Assembly (NCBI RefSeq): GCF_017874315.1
Contig: NZ_JAGGLG010000036.1
Coordinates: forward strand, 1-44,064
DNA length: 44,064 bases
Source of the DNA: Symbiobacterium terraclitae
Lineage (GTDB): Bacteria; Bacillota; Sulfobacillia; Symbiobacteriales; Symbiobacteriaceae
Reading direction: 5' to 3'
Shown: positions 23,795 through 31,078 of the stretch, in pieces
Layout: every line of letters starts with the position of its first letter
Numbering within the stretch: position 1 is the stretch's first letter
The notes under the pieces: generated by a model
Seen by the model: the letters and a program-made list of their open reading frames with translations, nothing else
Database searches by the model: none
Told to the model about the DNA's origin: nothing
Made by a program: the position numbers and the translations under genes

Positions 23795-23837
23795 TGTGAC
23801 TGGCATCACCGCAGGCCGGCACGCATGGGGCTACGAT
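23795..23837 (+). promoter_or_regulatory. CRP/FNR-type site and -10 box of ric
   Basis: TGTGACTGGCATCACC (23795-23810) is close to the CRP/FNR-family dyad TGTGA-N6-TCACA. A -10 box TACGAT lies at 23832-23837. With transcription starting about 7 bp after it, the dyad centre falls near -41.5, the class II activator position; no good -35 is present, as expected for an activated promoter. An NO- or oxygen-responsive FNR/Dnr-like activator is inferred. Confidence 0.65.
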
Positions 23838-23859
23838 CAGATGCGGAAGGAGGCGGTGC

Positions 23860-24564
23860 ATGATGACGTTTCGGATAGACCAGAAGGTCGGCGAGATCGT
23901 CGCCGAGTTTCCGGAGGCGGCCCAGCTCTTCCAGCGCCACGGCGTCGACTTCTGCTGCGGGGGCAGCCGGCCGCTGAAGGACGCCCTGGCGCAGAAGGGG
24001 ATCGCCGCCGAGGCGTTCCTCGCCGAGCTGCAGGCGGCTCACGCCGCAGCGCAGGCGCGGCAGGAGCGCGGAACCGACTGGCGGACGGCCAGCTACGCCG
24101 AGATCATCGACCAGATCGTCGGCGTTCACCACCAGTACCTCAAGTCCGAGCTGCCCGTGATCAGCGGCTACGTCACCAAGATCTACTACGTCCACGGCCA
24201 GAACCACGCCGAACTGGCGGCCCTTCACCGGCAGTTCCACCAGCTGAAGCTGGAGCTGGAGCAGCACCTGCACGACGAGGAGGCACGGGTCTTCCCGCTG
24301 GTGCTGGCCTACGCGCAGAGCGGCTCCCGAGCCGACCTGGAGGCGGCCGTGGCCTGCCTCGACGAGCTCGAGCAGGAGCACCAGGGCGCAGGCGACCTGC
24401 TCCTCGCCATGCGGGAGACCACCGGGGGCTACGCCCTTCCGGCCGACGCCTGCACCACGTACGCCCTCACGTTCCAGAAGCTGCAGGAGCTGGAGGCCGA
24501 CATGTTCCAGCACGTCCACCTGGAGAACAACGTCCTCTTCCCCCGCCTCCGCGCCGCACGGTAA
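23860..24564 (+). CDS. ric: Ric/ScdA, iron-sulfur cluster repair di-iron protein
   Basis: A 234-residue Ric (ScdA/YtfE) protein, a cytosolic di-iron hemerythrin-like protein that repairs iron-sulfur clusters damaged by nitric oxide or peroxide. The N-terminal ScdA_N domain has the double-cysteine signature HGVDFCCGG (Cys32-Cys33). The hemerythrin domain provides His and Glu ligands in VHHQY, HRQFH, HLHDEE, EQEHQG and HVHLENN. The start ATG follows GGAAGGAGG. It has its own CRP/FNR-type promoter and a strong terminator that also serves speE. Confidence 0.93.
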   Translation: MMTFRIDQKVGEIVAEFPEAAQLFQRHGVDFCCGGSRPLKDALAQKGIAAEAFLAELQAAHAAAQARQERGTDWRTASYAEIIDQIVGVHHQYLKSELPVISGYVTKIYYVHGQNHAELAALHRQFHQLKLELEQHLHDEEARVFPLVLAYAQSGSRADLEAAVACLDELEQEHQGAGDLLLAMRETTGGYALPADACTTYALTFQKLQELEADMFQHVHLENNVLFPRLRAAR

Positions 24565-24580
24565 GGAGGCCAGGCAACAG

Positions 24581-24612
24581 CAACACCCCCGCCGGCGCGG
24601 GGGTGTGTTGTT
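24581..24612. terminator. Bidirectional terminator between ric and speE
   Basis: CAACACCCCCGC pairs with GCGGGGGTGTGTTG around a short CGG loop, with T-rich sequence (TTGTTTCC) after it on the plus strand. It lies between convergent genes. Confidence 0.85.
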
Positions 24613-24616
24613 TCCA

Positions 24617-25501
24617 TCAGGGAGTCGACGCCGCCTGGACGGGCCTCTGCGCGCCCTCCGGCGCGGCCGCCGGCTGCAGTAGCTCTGCCACCACCGGCGG
24701 CAGCTGGAACGCAGCCCGGTGCACCTCCGGCGTGTACCAGCGGGTGCGCCAGGTGGGCGCCCCGATCCCCGGCCGCAGGGGGCTGTGCTCCTTGGAGCCC
24801 AGCATAAAGCAGTGCAGGCCGCTGGGATAGGTGGGCACCACCGCCAGGTAGGGCATCGTGATGGGGAAGATGGAAGCGACGACCTGATAGACGTCGCGGA
24901 TCAGCTTCTGGTGGAAGAACGGCGACAGCACCTGGGCGACGAAGATGCCGCCGGGCTTGAGTGCGCGGTAGACGTTCTCGTAGAACGTCCGGTTGAACAG
25001 CCCCTCCGCGGGCCCGACAGGGTCCGAGGAGTCGACGAGGATCACATCGTACGCATCCGACCGCCCGGCCACCCAGGCCAGGCCGTCGCCGATCACGAGG
25101 TTGACCTTGGGATGATCAAGGCCGCAGGCCGTCTCGGGCAGGTGGCGCCGGCACGCGTCGACGACGGCCCGGTCGATCTCCACCATATCGATGCCCTTCA
25201 CCGACGGATGGCGGGCCACCTCGCGCGCGGTGCCGCCGTCCCCGCCGCCGATCACCAGCACCCGCTCAGGGTTCGGGTGGGTGAAGAGCGGCACGTGGGC
25301 GATCATCTCGTGGTAGATGTACTCATCGCCCACCGTGGTCTGCACGGCGCCGTCCAGCACCAGGGCGCGCCCGAAGTCCTCCAGCTCCACCAGCTGAAGG
25401 TGCTGGAACGGGGTCTGCTCCTCGTGCAGCACGCGCCGCACGCGCCACTGGGTCCGGTAACTGGGAGTCTGCTCCTCGATCAGCCAGTCTCCGTGGTTCA
25501 T
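24617..25501 (-). CDS. speE: Spermidine/polyamine aminopropyltransferase SpeE
   Basis: A 294-residue aminopropyltransferase that moves an aminopropyl group from decarboxylated SAM to putrescine or another amine. The N-terminal beta domain has QHLQLVELEDFGRALVLDG, followed by DEYIYHEMIAH. The Rossmann part has VIGGGDGGTAREV, VEIDRAVVD and VDSSDPVGPAEGLFNRTFY, all diagnostic. The C-terminus (about residues 265-294) is Ala/Pro rich and non-conserved. The ATG at 25499-25501 follows GAGGAGG. It is monocistronic, convergent with ric. Thermophiles often make unusual polyamines, so the amine acceptor is open. Confidence 0.92.
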   Translation of the reverse strand: MNHGDWLIEEQTPSYRTQWRVRRVLHEEQTPFQHLQLVELEDFGRALVLDGAVQTTVGDEYIYHEMIAHVPLFTHPNPERVLVIGGGDGGTAREVARHPSVKGIDMVEIDRAVVDACRRHLPETACGLDHPKVNLVIGDGLAWVAGRSDAYDVILVDSSDPVGPAEGLFNRTFYENVYRALKPGGIFVAQVLSPFFHQKLIRDVYQVVASIFPITMPYLAVVPTYPSGLHCFMLGSKEHSPLRPGIGAPTWRTRWYTPEVHRAAFQLPPVVAELLQPAAAPEGAQRPVQAASTP

Positions 25502-25738
25502 TCCCATCCTCCTCTGTAGCAACCAACCGCGGGGTTGGTCCCCGATTCTGGCCTCCGGGGTATTCTACACCACTATATTCTACTGGATTTCGTTTAGACT
25601 GTCACTCATCCCACAACCCACACCGCCTGACTGAGTTGTCAGTGCCTTGGCAAAACGGGCAGCCCGCGTTGCAGCCCGAAGGGCGTGCGGGGTGCAGCCA
25701 GAGGCCCGCCGGTCTCCCAGCCGGGCGGGCGTAGACCA
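25502..25738. other. Intergenic region with uvrA terminator hairpin
   Basis: On the minus strand, -10-like TAGAATATAG elements lie at about 25565-25590, upstream of speE. A GCCCGCC/GGCGGGC hairpin at 25704-25730 follows the uvrA stop and is its likely terminator, although without a T-run. No gene is seen. Confidence 0.5.
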
Positions 25739-28264
25739 TCACGGCGTCAGCAGCGGGCGCAGGAGCCGGCCGGTGTGCGAGTCCTCGCATGCCGCCACCT
25801 GCTCCGGCGTTCCCTCGGCCACCAGGCGGCCGCCGGCCGCGCCGCCCTCCGGCCCCAAGTCGATCACCCAGTCGGCCGCCTTCACGACGTCCAGGTTGTG
25901 CTCCACCACCACCACGCTGTGTCCGGCGTCCACGAGGCGCTGCAGCAGGGCGAGCAGGCGGGCTGTGTCGGCGGGATGGAGCCCCTGCGAGGGCTCGTCC
26001 AGCAGGAAGAGCGTCCGTCCCACCCCACGCCGGCCCAGCTCCCGGGCCAGCTTCACCCGCTGCGCCTCGCCGCCCGAGAGGGTCGTGGCGGGCTGCCCCA
26101 GCGTCAGGTAGCCGAGACCGCACTCCGCCAGCAGGGTCAGCCGGTCGCGCACAGGCGCCACCCGGGCGAACACCTCGAGGGCCTCCGCCACGGTCATCTC
26201 CAGCACGTCGGCGATGCTGCAGCCCCGATACTGGGCCCCCAGCACCTCCTCCTTGAACCGCCGCCCGCGGCAGGCCGGGCAGCGCACCTCGGCGGCGGGC
26301 AGGAAGTGCATGGAGACCGTCAGCACGCCGGCCCCCTGGCACTTCTCGCACCGGCCGCCGGGCACGTTGAAGGAGAAGTGCCTCTCGGTGAGGCCATGCT
26401 CCCGCGCGTAGGGCAGGCCGGCGTAGACCTTGCGGATGGCGGCGAAGACGTCCGTGTAGGTGGCCACGTTGGAGCCCGCACGCCGCGCGATGGGCTCCTG
26501 GTCCACGGTGACGACCCGGTCCAGGTGCTCCCACCCGTCGATGCCATCGTGCCGCCCCGGCGGGTCTCCGGCGCCGGTGAACCGCCGCCGGGCCGCCCGA
26601 CCCAGAACGTCGAAGACCAGCGTCGACTTGCCCGAGCCCGAGACACCGGTGACGGCCACCAGGGCCCCCAGCGGCAGGCGCACCGCCACGTCCTTCAGGT
26701 TGTGGGCCCGGGCGCCCCGGATCAGCAGGGCCGGCCCGCCGGCCGTCCGCCTGGACGGCGGCAGCGGGACCTCGTCCACCCCGGCCAGGAAGCGGCCGGT
26801 GGGCGACCCCTCCACCCGGGCCACCTCCTCCGGCGTCCCTGCGGCCACCACCGAGCCGCCGCCCCGCCCGGCCGCCGGCCCGATGTCGATCACGTGGTCG
26901 GCGGCGCGGATCACGTCCAGGTCGTGCTCGATCACCACCACGGTGTTGCCCAGGTCCCGCAGGTGGCGCAGGATCTCTACGAGCATGTGCGTGTCCCGCT
27001 GGTGCAGGCCCACCGTGGGCTCGTCCAGCACGTAGATGACGCCGGAGAGCTCGGAGCCCAGCAGCGCGGCCAGGCGGAGCCGCTGCGCCTCCCCGCCGGA
27101 GAGTGAAGGAACCGCCCGGTCCAGGGTGAGGTAGCCCACGCCCACGTTGAGGACCCGCCGGATCCGCACCCGCAGCTCGTTTACCAGCGTCTGCGCCATC
27201 CGCCACTCGGCGGGCTCCAGGGCCTCGGTGAGCCCGTCCACCCAGTCGGCGAGGTCGGTGAGCGGCTCGTGCGCCAGCTCCACGATGGTGCGGCCGGCCA
27301 CCGTGACGGCGCGGCTCTCTGCGCGCAGCCTGCTCCCGCCGCAGTCGGGGCAGGGCTCGCTGTGCATGTGCCGCTCCATCTTCTCGCGGTACCTGGCATC
27401 CCCGATGCGCTCGGCGTACCGGCGCATGAAGTTGGTGACCACGCCCTCGAAGCGGCCGGCCCTGGCGGTGGCCGGCGGCTCCACCCCGGGGAAGTGGCGG
27501 CGGAACTGGGGGCTCAGCACGCCGTGGAGCAGCAGGTCGCGCTGCACCGGGCCGAACTCGGCCACCGGCTGGTCGGGGTCAAAGGTGAAGCCGTAGTGCG
27601 CGGCGGCCTGCAACAGGTTCGGGATCTGGTACTCGACCATCGCCGGCACCCAGCCGCGGACCGCCCCTTCACGGACGGACCGGCTCTCGTCGATCAGGTG
27701 GCTCACGTCCACCTGGTTGATCACACCCAGGCCCGTACAGGTGGGGCATGCGCCCGCCACCTTGTTGAAGGAGAAGTGGGCCATGCTCAGCTCGGGGAGC
27801 GCGGCGCCGCAGTGCGGGCAGGGGAACGTGCCCGGCGCGTCGGGGTCTTCGGCGTCGTGGGTCACGTCCACGACCGTCCAGTGGGGCGGCGCGACGTCCC
27901 GGCCGCAGCCGGGACAGGGACGGTGCCCGATCTTGGCGAACAGTACCCGCAGGTAGGTGTAGATGTCGGTCTCGGTGCCCACCGTGGAGCGCGGCGTGCG
28001 GTTGGTGAGGTGCTGGTCGACGCTGACGGTGGGTGCCAGCCCCTCGATGCGGTCGACCGGGGGGCGTGCCAGGCCGTAGGAGAACCAGCCCAGGGCCTCC
28101 ATGTACTGGCGCTGCCCCTCCTTGTCCAGGGTGTCGAGCACCAGGGCGGACTTGCCCGACCCGGAAGGCCCGGTGATCACCACCAGCTTCTCCTTCGGGA
28201 TGCGCACGGTGACGTTCTTCAGGTTGTGGGTTCGGGCGCCGTGGATCACGATCTCGCCTGGCAT
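25739..28264 (-). CDS. UvrA-like ABC ATPase (UvrA2/drug-resistance type)
   Basis: An 841-residue UvrA paralogue with two ABC cassettes: Walker A GPSGSGKSALVLDTL near the N-terminus and GVSGSGKSTLVFDVLG later, plus LSGGEAQRLRLA and LSGGEAQRVKLA signatures. Zinc-binding cysteines are present as CPGCG, CPHCG, CPTC, CEKCQG and CPACRG. It is about 100 residues shorter than canonical UvrA (about 950), mainly in the insertion region where UvrA binds UvrB. It therefore resembles UvrA2 proteins, which are tied to tolerance of DNA-intercalating drugs. The ATG 28262-28264 lies downstream of GAGGAG. It is divergent from a MerR-type regulator that probably controls it. Confidence 0.85.
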   Translation of the reverse strand: MPGEIVIHGARTHNLKNVTVRIPKEKLVVITGPSGSGKSALVLDTLDKEGQRQYMEALGWFSYGLARPPVDRIEGLAPTVSVDQHLTNRTPRSTVGTETDIYTYLRVLFAKIGHRPCPGCGRDVAPPHWTVVDVTHDAEDPDAPGTFPCPHCGAALPELSMAHFSFNKVAGACPTCTGLGVINQVDVSHLIDESRSVREGAVRGWVPAMVEYQIPNLLQAAAHYGFTFDPDQPVAEFGPVQRDLLLHGVLSPQFRRHFPGVEPPATARAGRFEGVVTNFMRRYAERIGDARYREKMERHMHSEPCPDCGGSRLRAESRAVTVAGRTIVELAHEPLTDLADWVDGLTEALEPAEWRMAQTLVNELRVRIRRVLNVGVGYLTLDRAVPSLSGGEAQRLRLAALLGSELSGVIYVLDEPTVGLHQRDTHMLVEILRHLRDLGNTVVVIEHDLDVIRAADHVIDIGPAAGRGGGSVVAAGTPEEVARVEGSPTGRFLAGVDEVPLPPSRRTAGGPALLIRGARAHNLKDVAVRLPLGALVAVTGVSGSGKSTLVFDVLGRAARRRFTGAGDPPGRHDGIDGWEHLDRVVTVDQEPIARRAGSNVATYTDVFAAIRKVYAGLPYAREHGLTERHFSFNVPGGRCEKCQGAGVLTVSMHFLPAAEVRCPACRGRRFKEEVLGAQYRGCSIADVLEMTVAEALEVFARVAPVRDRLTLLAECGLGYLTLGQPATTLSGGEAQRVKLARELGRRGVGRTLFLLDEPSQGLHPADTARLLALLQRLVDAGHSVVVVEHNLDVVKAADWVIDLGPEGGAAGGRLVAEGTPEQVAACEDSHTGRLLRPLLTP

Positions 28265-28312
28265 CTGGTCTCCGCTCCTCTCGAATCGGCTACCGCTGAT
28301 TCTACCACTGCA

Positions 28313-28347
28313 CCCCAACCTTCGTGCCCAAGTGGAGGGTTTGGGGG
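28313..28347. promoter_or_regulatory. Candidate MerR operator between uvrA-like and merR genes
   Basis: CCCCAACC (28313-28320) and AGGGTTTGGGG (28336-28346) form an imperfect dyad in the 103-bp divergent gap. MerR-family regulators bind such dyads within promoters. Confidence 0.5.
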
Positions 28348-28367
28348 CATGCACATGGAGGATGCCC

Positions 28368-29231
28368 ATGAAGCCGCTTCGCACATCGGATGTCGCCAGG
28401 GCAGCGGGGATTCACCCGAACACCGTGCGCCTGTACGAGGAACACGGGCTGCTGCCGCCGGCGGACCGCCTGCCCAACGGCTACCGCGCCTTTACCCCCC
28501 GGCACGTGGACCAGGCCGTGCTCGTGGTCGAGCTGATGCGCTGCTCGTGGACGGGGGGCGTCATCCGCCAGGCCGCGCTGGATACAGCACGCCATGCGGC
28601 CCGGGGCGACTTCCCGGCCGCCCGCCGGTGCGCCGCGGACATGCTGGCGCGCATCGCCGAGGAGCGACGCCGGGCGGAGCGTGCGGCCGACCTGCTGGCC
28701 GAGTGGGCCACGGCAGGCGGAGCCTCCCAGACCGACCCTGGCGAAACGGCCCGAACCCCCCCGGGGTGCGCGGCCTCCCGCGACCGGGAAGACCCAGCAC
28801 CCGGCGCCGAACCACCCGACGGCATGACCATCCGCGAGGCCGCCGCCTTCCTGAACGTCACCCCCCACACCCTGCGCAACTGGGACCGCAACCGGCTCCT
28901 GACGGTTCCCCGCCACCCATCCAGCGGGTACCGCGTCTACGGCCCGGCCGAGCTGCGCCGCCTGGCGGTGATCCGGGCCCTCAGGCGGGCCGGGTACAAC
29001 GTGATGACCATCCTCCACATGTTCCGGCAGCTCGAGGCGGACCACGCCGCCGACCCGCACGCCGCCATCGACAGCGTGCCACCGGGCGAGCCCGACATCT
29101 TCCGCTCGACGTACCGGTGGCTCTCGAAGACGCGGGAGCTGGAGGCGTGCGCCCGGGCCGCCGTGGCGCGGCTGGAGGAGATGGCGCAGCGGTACGGACC
29201 TGCACACAGCGGAACGCACCGGAGGCCGTGA
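28368..29231 (+). CDS. MerR-family regulator with two helix-turn-helix domains in one chain
   Basis: A 287-residue protein with two complete MerR DNA-binding heads. The first spans residues 1-70 (TSDVARAAGIHPNTVRLYEE, NGYRAFTPRHV). The second spans about 153-222 (MTIREAAAFLNVTPHTLRNW, SGYRVYGPAELRRL). An Ala/Arg-rich helical segment and a Pro-rich linker join them. MerR proteins normally have one head and dimerise through a coiled coil; a chain with two could act as a built-in dimer or bind two sites. No metal or drug ligand domain is obvious in the C-terminal helices. The ATG 28368 follows GGAGGAT. It is divergent from the UvrA-like gene, the likely target. Confidence 0.85.
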   Translation: MKPLRTSDVARAAGIHPNTVRLYEEHGLLPPADRLPNGYRAFTPRHVDQAVLVVELMRCSWTGGVIRQAALDTARHAARGDFPAARRCAADMLARIAEERRRAERAADLLAEWATAGGASQTDPGETARTPPGCAASRDREDPAPGAEPPDGMTIREAAAFLNVTPHTLRNWDRNRLLTVPRHPSSGYRVYGPAELRRLAVIRALRRAGYNVMTILHMFRQLEADHAADPHAAIDSVPPGEPDIFRSTYRWLSKTRELEACARAAVARLEEMAQRYGPAHSGTHRRP

Positions 29232-29247
29232 TCGGCTCCGGTGCGTT
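29213..29247 (+). terminator. Terminator overlapping the merR stop codon
   Basis: AACGCACCGGAG pairs with CTCCGGTGCGTT, and the merR TGA (29229-29231) lies in the loop. It is also suitable as the minus-strand terminator of hemQ. Confidence 0.8.
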
Positions 29248-29273
29248 GCGCTTCCCGTGTTCGTCCGCTCCGC

Positions 29274-30041
29274 CTACCGCCCCAGCAGCACGCCGGCGAG
29301 ATCGCCCGGTGCGACCCGCCGCCCGACCTGGAAGGGGCCGAACTCCGCGTACCTGGCCGAGACCTCGTCGAACCGCATCTCGTAGACCAGCTTCTTGATG
29401 GGCAGCACCTCCCGGGCGAACAGGGTCACCCCCCACTCCCAGTCGTCCAGCCCCGTGGAACCGGTGACCATCTGGGTGATCTGCTCGGCGTACTTGCGGC
29501 CCGTCTCGCCGTGCTGCCGCATCATGGCCCGCCTCGCCTCGATGGGGGCGGTGTACCAGTTCACCGTCTCGCCCCGCCGCTTGTTCATCGGGTAGAAGCA
29601 GATGTACGGGTGGTCGGGGACCTGCAGCTTGAGGCGCCGCACGATGGCGGGGTTCTTCAGCAGCTCCTCCGGGTCGGTGGAGCCGCCGCGGGCGCTCGCC
29701 TCGTACAGCGAGAGCTCGGTGACCGAGAAGTAGGAGTAGGGCTGGTTCGTCAGACTCCCCAGTGCGGTCCGGCTGAACCCGCTCTCCAGCGCCTGCAGCG
29801 CCTCCAGGTCAGGGCGCAGGTGCAGCAGCAGCAGGTCCGACTTGTGGCCGATGATCGCGTAGGCGGCGCTGCTGCCCTCCGGGGCGTCGCTCACCGCCTC
29901 CGCAGCCTTGAGGAACGCCTCCGCCTCGGCGATGGCTTCCTCCTTCTGGCCTTCGCTGAGCCGGTTCCACGCGGCCCAGTCGATGCGGCGGAAGTCGTGG
30001 AGGACGAACCAGCCCTCCAGGGTACCAGGAGCCTCTGCCAT
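29274..30041 (-). CDS. hemQ: HemQ, coproheme decarboxylase (chlorite-dismutase family)
   Basis: A 255-residue cytosolic protein that decarboxylates coproheme to heme b in Gram-positive bacteria. The HemQ signature YPMNKRRGETVNWY holds the catalytic tyrosine, and MRQHGETGRKY holds the axial heme histidine. GLDDWEWGVTLFA and KKLVYEMRFDEVSARYAEFG complete the second ferredoxin-like half. The Gln of true chlorite dismutases and the distal Arg pattern favour HemQ over dismutase. The ATG follows GGGGGAGG. It lies upstream of no other heme gene; moaB precedes it by 39 bp on the same strand and is probably co-transcribed. A second heme-finishing enzyme candidate is at 22460-23629. Confidence 0.92.
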   Translation of the reverse strand: MAEAPGTLEGWFVLHDFRRIDWAAWNRLSEGQKEEAIAEAEAFLKAAEAVSDAPEGSSAAYAIIGHKSDLLLLHLRPDLEALQALESGFSRTALGSLTNQPYSYFSVTELSLYEASARGGSTDPEELLKNPAIVRRLKLQVPDHPYICFYPMNKRRGETVNWYTAPIEARRAMMRQHGETGRKYAEQITQMVTGSTGLDDWEWGVTLFAREVLPIKKLVYEMRFDEVSARYAEFGPFQVGRRVAPGDLAGVLLGR

Positions 30042-30080
30042 GTTCCTTGCCTCCCCCTCTTGCGCGCACCCAGCGAAGAC

Positions 30081-30599
30081 TCAGGCCTTGCGGATGTGGC
30101 TGATCAGGTGCTTGATCTCCGGCAGGATCAGCCGCTCCGTCGCCAGGCGCACCGCCGCCTTCGAGCCCGGCAGGCAGAAAAGCATCACCCGGCCCATCGC
30201 CCCGGCGGCCGCCCGCGACATGACGGCCGCCGAGCCGATCTCCTGGAAGGAGAGCAGCCGGAAGAGCTCCCCGAACCCCTCCAGCTCCTTGGTGAAGAGC
30301 GGCCGGCACGCCTCGATGGTCACGTCGCGCGGGGTCATGCCCGTCCCCCCGGTGAGGATGACGAAGTCCACCGCCCGGGCGAACTCCACCACGGCGCCCC
30401 GGATGGCCCCCATTTCATCCGGCACGATGCGGTAGCGCGCGACCCGGTGCCCGGCCGCCTCGACCAGCTCCCGCAGGAGCCGGCCGGACTCATCCGTGGC
30501 CTCGGTGCGGGTGTCGCTCACTGTTATGACGCCTGCGGCCAGCTGCTGGACATGGGTCTCGGCCTCGTGTTTGTGCTCGTAAACGCCCAAGCTGGTCAT
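30081..30599 (-). CDS. moaB: MoaB/MogA-family molybdenum cofactor protein
   Basis: A 172-residue member of the MoCF family that adenylylates molybdopterin. GVITVSDTR, DFVILTGGTGMTPRDVTIEA, FRLLSFQEIGSAAVMSRAAA and FCLPGSKAAVRLA are typical of MoaB. The coordinates use the ATG at 30597-30599, but AAGGAG directly abuts it. The TTG three codons on (30588-30590) has better spacing and may be the true start. It sits immediately upstream of hemQ on the same strand. Confidence 0.9.
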   Translation of the reverse strand: MTSLGVYEHKHEAETHVQQLAAGVITVSDTRTEATDESGRLLRELVEAAGHRVARYRIVPDEMGAIRGAVVEFARAVDFVILTGGTGMTPRDVTIEACRPLFTKELEGFGELFRLLSFQEIGSAAVMSRAAAGAMGRVMLFCLPGSKAAVRLATERLILPEIKHLISHIRKA

Positions 30600-30701
30600 C
30601 TCCTTCGCGCCGGCCAGGTCTTCACCTGTCCGACCTCTTTTGTTAAAGTGGGAATGTCAATGTGTTCTCTCAGGACCCAACCCGATGGGAGGAATGCGCC
30701 G

Positions 30702-31061
30702 ATGGCATCGCTCGTCCGCAAGGCCCTGGAGGCCGCCCAGTTCGCCGGGTCGAGCCCCAAGGGCCGCTACTGGGCCTTCCGCCACCCCAACCAGGACGCC
30801 CCTCCGCAGACCTACCGGCTGGCGCGCCGCGCCGGCAACGGCTGGACCCTCCTGCTCGCCGCCAGCAAGGCCACCGGCCAGGTCCTCTCCTTCTACGTGG
30901 AGAGCGACGAGGACCAGCAGGCCGTGCGCGAGGCGCTGCAGTGGCTCGGCATCCGGGGCGAGATCGTGCCGGGCGAGGAGGTCACCCTGCGCCTGGCCTC
31001 GGGTGCGTCCATCCCGTCCCAGCTGGTGGGCGGGGAGAAGCCGAAGAAGAAGGGGGCGTGA
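30702..31061 (+). CDS. Hypothetical protein, not recognised
   Basis: 119 residues, soluble, with no signal peptide. The sequence is mixed alpha/beta (YWAFRHPNQDAPPQTYRLAR, WTLLLAASKATGQVLSFYVE) with a Lys-rich end (EKPKKKGA). Start ATG 30702 follows GGGAGG; longer frames upstream lack support. No family recognised. It ends inside a perfect hairpin terminator and is convergent with pepT. Confidence 0.72.
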   Translation: MASLVRKALEAAQFAGSSPKGRYWAFRHPNQDAPPQTYRLARRAGNGWTLLLAASKATGQVLSFYVESDEDQQAVREALQWLGIRGEIVPGEEVTLRLASGASIPSQLVGGEKPKKKGA

Positions 31062-31069
31062 GCCCCCTT
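31050..31069. terminator. Hairpin containing the stop codon, between convergent genes
   Basis: AAGGGGGC / GCCCCCTT with a GTGA (GNRA-type) loop; the TGA stop codon is part of the loop. Short but stable. It can serve both strands. Confidence 0.75.
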
Positions 31070-31078
31070 CTCCGCCGT

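Noticed and set aside
25602-27206. Additional gene antisense to uvrA
   Set aside because: It shares the region with a strongly conserved UvrA frame and has no start signal or recognisable motif.
30600-30660. Riboswitch in front of moaB
   Set aside because: A short GC-rich hairpin is possible, but nothing matches a known Moco or other riboswitch core that I can recognise.
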